From assembly GCA_903904545.1 (NCBI GenBank), contig CAIVDB010000043.1:1-8049 (forward strand): DNA of 8,049 bases, read 5' to 3'. The translations under genes and the position numbers were made by a program. Below the pieces are notes generated by a model. That model was not told where the DNA came from. It saw only the letters and a list, made by a program, of their open reading frames with translations, and made no database searches. Positions 1 through 7,556 of this stretch are shown piece by piece; positions within the stretch are counted from its first letter, which is position 1; every line of letters starts with the position of its first letter. The DNA comes from an uncultured bacterium. Lineage in GTDB: Bacteria; Patescibacteria; JAEDAM01; Absconditabacterales; Absconditicoccaceae.

Positions 1-2
1 GA

Positions 3-296
3 CTTTTACTTCTCAATACTATTTTGAGTATAGTAGCTTTGACTTCTTCATCTAAGATCGAAGCTATGAAAGTAGGAGGAAGAGATAATTATGAATTGGT
101 ACAAAAGATCTATGGATCAAAAATGTTCCAATCTCAACAAAAACAACAAATTGAACAAGCTTTACAAATGTATCAAGGAACTGCAACTACTCCTACAACA
201 GCTGAAATGCCATCACAGCCACAATTACAGGCTCAGGCAGAAGCTGCAGCTCAGACTCAAGTTCAACCACAAAATCTACCTACAAAAGCTAGATAG
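3..296 (+). CDS. Membrane-anchored protein with Gln-rich tail, 5'-truncated by the window
   Basis: The reading frame is already open at base 3, so the start lies outside the window; it ends at TAG 294-296. The visible 97 residues begin with the end of a hydrophobic segment (Leu-rich, then ILSIVAL). A module MKVGGRDNYELVQKIYGSK follows, then a Gln-rich stretch and a low-complexity Gln/Ala/Pro/Thr tail. The hydrophobic segment and the KVGG module match the same region of the gene immediately downstream, so the two are tandem paralogues. This copy stops where the neighbour goes on into a thioredoxin fold, so at least its C-terminus has no enzymatic domain. It is probably an inner-membrane protein with an extracytoplasmic stalk. 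I do not recognise a named family. None of its four visible Gly codons is UGA. Confidence 0.75.
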   Translation, partial: LLLLNTILSIVALTSSSKIEAMKVGGRDNYELVQKIYGSKMFQSQQKQQIEQALQMYQGTATTPTTAEMPSQPQLQAQAEAAAQTQVQPQNLPTKAR

Positions 297-335
297 TATG
301 TAATTTTGTTTTTATTCTTTAATAGTGTTTGCCGT

Positions 336-1187
336 ATGACTGAACATGGTATGTTTGGGAAAAAATTACCACTTATTCTTTTGGTTGTTTTGTCTCTCAA
401 TTTATTATTATTACTTTATGTCTCTTTTTTCAAAAAGGATGCTCTTTGGTTAGAAACTCTTAAAGTGGGAGGTGCTACTAATATGCAATTAGTTGAAAAA
501 CTCTATTCCTCAGATGGATATAAACAACAACAACAAGCTGCTATCCAACAAGTTTTGGATGGTATGAAGGGTGATGATGCCCAACAATGAGTAACTCCAG
601 AAGCTACTCCAGAACAAGCTCCAACATCAGCTACTTTGGATGCCGCTACTCTAGCTGGACTTAAAAAGTGAGCTTTTGTAGAAGGAAAAGAAAATGCAAG
701 AATCACTATCTATGAATATTCTGAACTTCTTTGTCCTTATTGTAAGAAACAGAGTGATAGTAAAATTATGGAACAATTGTTAGCAAAGTATCCAAATGAT
801 GTAAATGTTGTTTTCAAACATTATATAGTACATCCACAAGCTGAGAAGCTTGCAGAAGCTGCTCAATGTGTTGGAGAACTTCGTGGAACAAAAGCTTTCT
901 ATAGTTTTATTGCTAAATGATTCGATCTCGCTGATCAATCAAATGAATCTATTATTTCTCTAGCAAAAGAACTTTGAGCAAAAGAAGCTTCATTTACTCA
1001 ATGTCTCAATTCTGGTAAATATGCTTCTGCAATAGCAGCAACTACTGAAGAGGGAAGAACATTATTTGGTGTCAATGGGACTCCAGGTAATGTCGTTGTA
1101 GATAATGAAAAAGGAACATTTACTTTGATTGCTGGTGCATATCCTATAGAAGAGTTCCAAAAAACAATAGATGCAATGTTGAAATAA
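336..1187 (+). CDS. Membrane-anchored DsbA-like thiol oxidoreductase (CPYC active site)
   Basis: This is a 283-aa protein read with UGA as Gly at 588, 669, 918 and 975. An N-terminal signal anchor (LILLVVLSLNLLLLLYV) is followed by a KVGG module shared with the upstream gene, a Pro/Ala/Thr-rich linker, and a thioredoxin-fold domain of the DsbA/Thioredoxin_4 type. The active site CPYC is encoded at 732-743 and a cis-proline loop (GTPG) has its Pro codon at 1083-1085. A family-typical AAQC and FTQC pair is also present. The UGA at 975 supplies the Leu-Gly common in this family. Such enzymes form or isomerise disulfides in extracytoplasmic proteins, so the catalytic domain should face outward. 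No DsbB or VKOR partner is visible in the window. ATG 336 is chosen; ATG 351 is equally possible and would start just before the membrane helix. Neither has a Shine-Dalgarno sequence. The gene lies 39 bp after the upstream paralogue and ends before a strong terminator. Confidence 0.9.
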
Positions 1188-1207
1188 TACTTTGATTTTA
1201 ATGATAT

Positions 1208-1235
1208 AAAAAAACGGCTTTATTGCCGTTTTTTT
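1208..1235. terminator. Bidirectional intrinsic terminator
   Basis: A perfect inverted repeat has an 11-bp stem (A7-CGGC pairing with GCCG-T7) and a 6-base loop TTTATT. There is an A-run on one side and a T-run on the other, so it can terminate in both directions. It sits between the converging ends of the DsbA-like gene (stop at 1187) and the ValRS-like gene (stop at 1276), which fits a shared terminator. Confidence 0.9.
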
Positions 1236-1275
1236 TAGTATTGAATTGTTTTGGAAATCATTTGATGGTCTCCTA

Positions 1276-4197
1276 TTACTTTTCATTCATTCTTATTTTT
1301 TTTATCTCATATTCTATCCTTTCTATTTCGTCCTTTATTTGTTTCATTTCTTCTTTTTTTTGTTCTATTGCTTTCTTGTTTCCTCATTGTAATGATAATT
1401 GTCCTGCTATCTTTCTGATGTTTTGTAATTTTTCTTGTTTCCTTATGATCTCCTGTTCTCGTTCTATATAATTATTTTGTTTGATAGGTTTTCCTATGCC
1501 TCTAACACCGATTGTTACGTCAATGATTGTGTCTATTTCGTATTTTGCTAGATCTTTTTCGTTGTCTATATATTGAATTTCATTGGTGTATAAGAGTTTT
1601 TGTATGATATCTTCATGTTCTTTCATGTATTGTTGGAAGTCTATAGAAGCACTGATACAGATATCTATCTTTTCGTGTTTTGGTTTCTGAATAGCCTCTC
1701 TTAGATGATGAAGTTTATCTATGATATCCATAAATATTTGTGTTTTGTAGTTTTTATGGATGTATGTAAGTTTCGGTATATAAGTGTTTGTAGTAATATC
1801 TCATTTGAAATTATATAACTTTCGTATTTTTTCTGTAACAAAGGGAAGTAATGGATGAAGTAATTTGAGTAGTATTGCTACTCCAAAAAGAGCAATATCT
1901 TTCGTCGCTTCTCAAGATCTAATTTTCATAATCTCTAAGTACTTTTCGCAGAAATCATTTCTGATAAATTCCATGAGACGTAAAGAAAACTCTTGAATCT
2001 TGTCTTTTTCTAAAATTTCTGGTAAGTCATCGTAGAATTCTTGTATTTTGTTGAGTATTCGATGTTCGTGATTTAATCCTTTTTTACTCTTTTTCTCTAT
2101 GGTATTCGCCAATATACTGATGTCTATCTTTTCCTGTCATAATTTTTTATGTTGTTCTTTGAGATGCTGTAGAATAAATCTGCAGGCATTCCGTGTTTTG
2201 TTGATAAATCAGAGATATTCTTCCCCTTCTCCTCATTTCCATTTTTCTCAAGAAAGGAGATGCTCTTGTATAAGACAAAGTCTTGTCGCATCATTACCCC
2301 ATTTTTTGATCATCTCTTTGTATATATCTTGGTCAATAATTGACTGTGATGTATGTATATATATATTTTGGATAGGAGTTTCTCAATAGATCGTCTTTGC
2401 TAAGAGTAATGTTTTGATAATCATATTTTTGTCTTCTTCTTGAATATGTATAAGAGTCCTCTCTGCTTGCATCCCTTTTTGTATCCCTGCATTCTCTAAT
2501 ATGTTCCGTGCTGTAGAAAATGTTGTATCAATTCTTTCTGTGCTGATTTGTAGCTGAGTATCGCTCTTGGTAAATACTTTTGCATTGAAATAATATTCTC
2601 CTCACTTTTGATCTATAATAGCAATGCTTTTTTCTAATATATTCATAAGTTGAGCGCTACACTTTTCTAGGTGATTTATACTATTGTCCTTTTGTCCATA
2701 TTCAAATATCTTTTTTAATTCCTGTACCTCACTAGCATATCCTCTAGGAATTTGTGTTTCTATCATCATCAGATATTTTTCTCCAAAGAGCATAGTGTCT
2801 TCATCATCCTTCTTGAAGAGTAATTCAATCAATTCTTCTATTGAGAATTCTATAGGTAGACGACCATCTTGGATCATATTTATTATAATCATCGCAAGGA
2901 TGTGTTTTTTGTTTTTTCTTATCTTTTGTGGAAGCGTGAAGATATCAGTGTCTATAATAAAAAATATCTCTCATTTCTCATTTTTCCATGCTGGGAATGG
3001 AATTCCAAGTCAGTCCTTTTTGCTTATTGCCCAGCTATTTTTGATTCAATTCTCCATACTTGTCTCTATGATGTTTTTGTAATTCTCTGGTGAAACATTT
3101 ACCTCTTTCATGATCTCGGATACCATGTTTTCTTCTTGGCTGTAGGCAAAAAATCGTTGTTCACTAATAACTGCTTCTAGCGTTTCTTTGGATTGTTTAT
3201 CTATGGGGAGTATGATTTCAGCATCTTCTGTCCCTTGAAGATTATGTATGTCATCTAGATTCTGTATAATGTTCTCGAAAAAATCTTTTACAGTTTTTCC
3301 GCAAAAATCTCCTGCTAATGTTGTGAAACATCAGTTATGGTCTATGGCAAAATTATGAGTCTCGAGTTTATGTTTTTTTGCTATTTCTAGGCTTCGGGTA
3401 TCATGACAAGGACATACTCTCATGACTCCATTGTTTTTGGTTGTGTCTACAGTTTCTTCTCATATGATAGGTATAGTTTTGTTGACGATAGGTATGATTA
3501 CCTTATGTCCGATTAGCTTTTTGTATCTTCTGTCGTCTGGATGTACTGCTAGGGCTACATCTCAAAAAATATTTTCTGGACTTGCTGTAGAGACAATTAA
3601 TGTAATATTTTTTGTGTCTACAAAATATCTTATATTATATATTGTTCATTTTGTTTTTTTTCGCAGAATGTCTTCTGGTGAAACGTGTGTTTGACGTTTG
3701 TTGCTTCGATAATTGATCATATCTTGTTTCTGGATATATCATTCTTTTACTAATTGTCCTATTGCATTTCTAACTTTGCGCATATATGTTGCTCAAAATG
3801 TCGTAGTTCATATTTTTTCATCACAGGCACATCCTGCTTGGATATATTCTTTCATTCGTTTATCCTTTTGCTTATGAAGATCTTGTTCTCGTTGTTCTTG
3901 TTTGTATGTTTTTTGATTTGGTTGTATCGTTCAATAATTGAAACATGGAATATATCAAACCTTCTTCCCTGTCATCGTTAAGTATCTCTTATAGGTATCT
4001 TGTTTGAGTGTATCTGGAAAATCCTCCCAAATTTTTGTTTGAGTTTCTATACGTACCGGTGATCGTAAAAGATGTACCGTATTTTTTTCTTTGTTTTTTT
4101 TGATTTCTGGTGTGTGATATATCTTCCCTCTCTGCTGTGTGCTGAGAATTTCTTGTTGAATACTTTCAGGAGAATATTTTTTTGAAAAATCAAACAT
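1276..4197 (-). CDS. Valyl-tRNA synthetase homologue lacking HIGH and KMSKS (probable inactive paralogue)
   Basis: I checked the 973-aa frame triplet by triplet; it contains no TAA or TAG, and about 21 of its roughly 47 Gly codons are UGA. In order, it shows a ValRS-like N-terminus (about 1-180), a CP1 editing domain (about 185-330), and the post-CP1 strand matching ValRS CISRQLWWGHRIPAWY as [16 protein letters not shown] (389-404). These are followed by an insertion of about 120 residues, the second Rossmann half (about 550-640), a helical anticodon-binding domain with [12 protein letters not shown] (780-791), and a C-terminal coiled coil (about 905-973). Catalytic motifs are gone: the HIGH position reads about KIWE (55-58), GTDHAG reads CFNYGT (85-90), DTWFSS reads DTTFST, and the KMSKS loop is missing between IYIH (612-615) and GNDATRL (634-640). 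The editing motif [11 protein letters not shown] (212-222) is kept. It therefore should not charge tRNA; editing, tRNA binding or a regulatory role are inferences. ATG 4197 is chosen; an in-frame TTG at 4230 would add 11 residues. No Shine-Dalgarno sequence is seen. Confidence 0.88.
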
Positions 4198-4241
4198 TGT
4201 CGAGCAGGATGAATGATTAAAGCTATTCAATATAATTGTAT

Positions 4242-4274
4242 ATTATTCTTTCATTATTCTTTCATTATTCTTTC
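4242..4274. repeat. Three perfect tandem copies of an 11-bp unit
   Basis: ATTATTCTTTC occurs three times head to tail (4242-4252, 4253-4263, 4264-4274). On the minus strand each unit reads GAAAGAATAAT. The stop codon of the surface-protein gene (4265-4267) lies in the first unit met by that gene. The array therefore occupies the gap before the ValRS-like gene and spreads stop codons over frames. It is too short and lacks spacers, so it is not a CRISPR array. Confidence 0.9.
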
Positions 4275-5965
4275 GTAGTATACATATATAATCTATACAT
4301 ACTGTAGAGGAATGCACTCATGATAAGGAAGAGAAGAACATTCTCTACTGGTCCTACCTGCACTTTTTTGACAGTATCTAATTTTAAATTTGTTCCATCC
4401 TTACAAACAGCTTGTACTACATAATATGCATATTCTTCTTTTTTTGCTAATTTATTGAAGGGATATTCGAACATAGTTCCCGTAGTTTCTCCTACTTTCT
4501 GCATTTTGCTTGTATCGCTTGTTTCAAATTCTGCTCTGTAAATTATATAGGTCTCTACATTTTGAACGGCACTTCGTACAAGATAATGCTTGTCGCCTAT
4601 TTGTTGATCGCTTACTATAATTCATTTTACGATACAACTTATTGCATCTCCTACTGTTGCCTGTGTGATTTCTGATGTATTTCCTATTGTCTTCTCCTGT
4701 GTGTCGAGCGGTGTTATTTGGAAATAATATTTTTTCCCAAGGGTAAGATTTTCTAATATAATTTCATTAGTATTTACAATTACAAATTGCTGGAGTTGTG
4801 TATCGCTTGTTCCATACGCAACTTTATATTTGGGAGCGAGACCAATCATTTCCCGTGTTACATTGAGTTTTGTCTTGTCTACACTATCTGAATACAATCT
4901 AATTTTCCCTATTCCAATGCTTTTTTCTACTACTAGTGTTGCTACTCCTGTATATGTTTTTTTCTGCCCATTGTAGATAAGTTGTATATTGATTTCTTGG
5001 TTCCCTTCTGTGTCTATCGTTAGCTCTTTGGAAAAAATTCCATCAGATTTTTTGTCTAATGGTGAAGTTGTTCCGTTGCTTAAAGATATCTGTGCTGAAG
5101 TTACAGACTCGCTTGTATAGACATTGAAGCTTGCTTTTGCTCCTTGGGATATCTTGCTACTTGGTAATATCTGAATACTATTGAACACTCCATCTTTGAT
5201 GGGGCTATAGGTGAAACTTATTTTTTCAGATTCTCCTATAATCTCATTATTTGCATTACTTATTTTGATTTGAACTTGATTTGTTCCTATCGCGTTACCA
5301 GAAAGGTAGATGTTGATGTTTCCCATTTCGTCTGTAGTTCATTGATTGACTATGCTGTTGTTGAGATAGATGGCGTATGGTGAATTTGGTAATTCTGGTG
5401 CATTGGCTATGATGTTGAGTGTTGCATTTTTTTCTATCCCATCATTTGCAGGACTGATGAGATCTATTTGTTTCGTATTGCCTGCTTCATGTATACTATT
5501 TCCTACAATAACTTTCTCTTCTCCTTTGATATTTTCATTCATAATGTCGGAGGCTTTGACTCCAAAGGTTCATTCTTTTTTGATACTTATCCCCTTGGAA
5601 AATGTTTTGACTCATTGATCTTGCGGGATGAAAGTATACAGCCCATCACTGGGTACAACATAATCTGCAGTATCATTCAACCCATCGATTTCTATGAAAA
5701 TATCTCCTTGATAATCTCTAATGATGTCCCCATTTGCATTTACTGCCTTGACGGTAAGATCTACAGCTTGATTCATGTCAAATGAGCTTGGTTGAACCTC
5801 TACAATAAACGCATCAGGTTGTGTAGAAGCATAACTGTAATTATACACTCCTGCTCCCATAACGAGAAAAACTCCGAGTATTATTCAGATGAGAAATTTT
5901 TTGGTATACCGTCTCTGTATAAAACTTCTGTACATAATTGGTATATATCAAGAACTAAAGGGCAT
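4265..5965 (-). CDS. Surface protein with Ig-like and fibronectin III-like modules and C-terminal membrane helix
   Basis: This 566-aa protein is read with UGA as Gly at about six places. A basic N-terminus (RRYTKK) precedes a hydrophobic segment (24-43) ending in YSYAS, which could be a signal peptide or an anchor. The rest of the ectodomain is beta-rich. Ig-like or bacterial-Ig-type modules lie at about 48-135, 150-255 and 260-347. Two FnIII-like modules at about 353-437 and 443-537 show the usual YKVAYGTSD, LENLTLGKKYYFQI and EYAYYVVQAV patterns. A helix at 541-561 with a short basic tail (YTTKE) anchors the C-terminus. The only two ectodomain cysteines, Cys444 and Cys521, bracket the last module. 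It is probably an adhesin-like or structural protein; domain borders are by eye. Start ATG 5965 lies 7 bp after the upstream stop; ATG 5935 is an alternative. No enzymatic motif is seen. Confidence 0.85.
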
Positions 5966-5972
5966 CTTCTAT

Positions 5973-6488
5973 TTACTTATTACTATGTTCATTGCTTTCA
6001 TTAAGATTTCCTACGGATAAATTTATCCGTTGATTTCCACTCATCCCTTTGGTTTCTCCAAGAACTATTCATTTTTCTTCTCATGAAAAGGCAATACTTA
6101 CTATTTCGTTGCTGGTGTCTATCTGTGGAATATCCTTGAGTGTGATTTTGATCCCATCATCGCTGATTTTTTGAAAGTGAAGTGTTCCTTTTCCTGATAG
6201 ATTTTCTGTTTGTATTTGTGTCCCTCATTTTTTGAAGTAGATATTTGTTTCTATCGCCGTGAATGTATTGGTATATTTGGGAGCCAGAAATATTTCGAAA
6301 ACACCACTTTGTGTCTTGTAGGCGGCATCTCGATTTTTTGTAGTTATAAATTGTTGTTCTTGGAGGGAAAGCACACTTGAGAGGAATAAATTCGGATTTT
6401 TTGTTATAGAAAAAATCGCTAGAGCGCATAAGAAAGCTGTCACAAGTATCGCTATGTTTTGTCCTATCTTTTTTACAAGATGTTTCAT
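5973..6488 (-). CDS. Small membrane-anchored beta-rich protein, possibly cohesin-like
   Basis: This is a 171-aa protein with UGA-Gly codons at 6225, 6081 and 6069. A Lys-rich start (KHLVKK) is followed by a hydrophobic segment at about 10-28 (IAILVTAFLCALAIFSI). The remainder alternates hydrophobic and polar residues as in a beta-sandwich. The pattern of an early AIETNIYF strand and a late NEIVSIAFSG strand recalls cohesin-type folds, but this is a weak resemblance and I would not assign the family from it. No C-terminal anchor is visible, so the domain is probably tethered outside the cell by the N-terminal helix. It ends only 7 bp before the Ig/FnIII surface protein, and the two are almost certainly co-transcribed and likely act together at the cell surface. 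The upstream gap of 118 bp contains TATATA 9 bases before the ATG, a possible -10, but no convincing -35. Confidence 0.8.
6013..6030. repeat. 18-bp perfect palindrome inside a coding region
   Basis: ACGGATAAATTTATCCGT is identical to its reverse complement over all 18 bases. It lies near the 3' end of the 171-aa gene, where it encodes part of RINLSV, about 50 bp before the start of the next gene. As RNA it could fold into a 7-bp stem with an AATT loop; as DNA it could be a dimeric protein site. No T-run follows, so it is not a classical terminator. Confidence 0.8.
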
Positions 6489-6606
6489 TGTTTCTTATAT
6501 AGGTAAAGTTCTTGCGTCTACTTTAATTTTTTGAATAGGAAAATCAAATAAAAAAAAGAGATAATTGTGTCTATATTTGGTTATTTATATGGCTAAATTA
6601 CTTTGT

Positions 6607-7533
6607 TTATTCACATTGATTTGCAAATTTATAGATAGGTATCCCATTATCCTTATCTTCCCAATCTATTTGATTTGCAATTGCATCGAATTCTTTGCTT
6701 CTAAAGCTGTCTAATTTTTGCATATCATTTTCATCTATTTCGAAATCTAATGAAGCTAAATTTTCTCTTACGTGTTCGGGAGTCGAAGCTTTGATGAGGG
6801 GAGTCAGCTTTTTTCTTTTTACGATCCAATTGATCAGTATCTGATTCTGAGTTTTATTATATTTCTCAGCCAACTGTGTGAGTACAGGAAAATTATGCTG
6901 GGCTGTTCTATTACGTCTCAAGGGTTGATAGCATGCAATCATAATATCATTATCTTCACAATATTTCAAAAATCCGGTATCTTCGTTGATTTTACATTCC
7001 AAATTATATAAGGTTTCGACACTAAATAACTTGATTCCGCTGTCTTCATGGATACCTTTTATTTGCTGTAGACTGAGATTACTTCCACTGAGATAACGAG
7101 CTTTGCCCTTGATCACTATTTCATTCATCGCTTCATAGGTCTCTTGTAAGGGGAGTTTACTAATAGAAGGTGCATGGAGAATCAGTGCATCTGCGTAGTC
7201 TAGTCCCATCAATGCTAAATATTTATCCAACTGGGTTTCGATATCTTCTTTGCTCGTGACAAAGCGTTCCAATTTTACCGTAATAAATATTTTGTCTCTT
7301 GGAATGAGTTTGAAAAATGTAGCCAGGAATTTCATAGTTTCTCCTCCTGCATAGATGAAGCTCGTTTCGATATAATTTTGTCCGGCTTCAAATGCTGTCA
7401 ATAAGGCTTCTAGTTCCTTGTCTTTTGCTACCATATTTACATTCTTATTTTCTTCCCAGGTCTCTGTGCGTTCGGCTCCTAGCCCATAGGTTCCTATAGC
7501 AATGGGATGGATTTGTGATCTGTTGGTAATCAT
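6607..7533 (-). CDS. Aldo/keto reductase family oxidoreductase
   Basis: This 308-aa protein has the expected length and landmarks of the aldo/keto reductase (AKR) TIM barrel, cytoplasmic and NAD(P)H-dependent. The N-terminal IAIGTYGLG strand matches the usual LGLGTWGLG. The catalytic tetrad can be placed as Glu56 (in YIETSFIY, where the family usually has Asp), Tyr61, Lys87 (FITVK) and His120 (ALILHAPS). Later landmarks are SGSNLSLQQI (family GVSNFS), ACYQPLRRN (family YSPL) and KASTPEHVRENLASLDF (family nucleotide-binding loop and following helix). The substrate cannot be told. It starts 23 bp after the 141-aa gene and is probably co-transcribed with it. The region before the ATG has no Shine-Dalgarno sequence. 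Unlike the flanking genes it uses no UGA for its 13 glycines, which may point to a different origin. The Asp-to-Glu change could lower activity. Confidence 0.92.
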   Translation of the reverse strand: MITNRSQIHPIAIGTYGLGAERTETWEENKNVNMVAKDKELEALLTAFEAGQNYIETSFIYAGGETMKFLATFFKLIPRDKIFITVKLERFVTSKEDIETQLDKYLALMGLDYADALILHAPSISKLPLQETYEAMNEIVIKGKARYLSGSNLSLQQIKGIHEDSGIKLFSVETLYNLECKINEDTGFLKYCEDNDIMIACYQPLRRNRTAQHNFPVLTQLAEKYNKTQNQILINWIVKRKKLTPLIKASTPEHVRENLASLDFEIDENDMQKLDSFRSKEFDAIANQIDWEDKDNGIPIYKFANQCE

Positions 7534-7556
7534 AGGTAATTCTTGAGGAGGTAAAT

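Noticed and set aside
588..590. In-frame TGA as a real stop, making the DsbA-like gene and its neighbours pseudogenes.
   Set aside because: The frames continue with strong homology after every TGA, several genes show the same pattern, and TAA or TAG end each one cleanly.
2684..3082. Plus-strand open frames of up to 132 codons, such as 2684-3082.
   Set aside because: They lie antisense to the ValRS-like gene, read as low-complexity hydrophobic sequence typical of the reverse of AT-rich genes, and show no family features.
1276..4197. UGA as tryptophan (code 4, Mycoplasma-like).
   Set aside because: UGA falls on invariant glycines, and Trp is encoded by TGG where the ValRS family expects Trp (for example in IPFPAW).
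1276..4197. IleRS or LeuRS instead of ValRS, or a decayed pseudogene.
   Set aside because: The editing motif with AVHPDD, the ISRQLWWGHRIPAW-like strand and the C-terminal coiled coil are ValRS features; the absence of any stop over 973 codons argues against decay.
4242..4274. The 11-bp tandem repeat as a CRISPR remnant.
   Set aside because: Units are directly adjacent, too short, and have no spacers or cas genes nearby.
5468..5785. Plus-strand frame opposite the Ig/FnIII gene.
   Set aside because: It is a shadow of the minus-strand gene, with no start signal or recognisable product.
6489..6606. Terminator after the aldo/keto reductase.
   Set aside because: A T8 run exists on the minus strand, but I find no convincing stem before it.
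7546..7552. AGGAGGT on the plus strand, a perfect Shine-Dalgarno-like sequence.
   Set aside because: No start codon or open frame follows at a suitable distance; it lies antisense to the gap between the 141-aa gene and the reductase.
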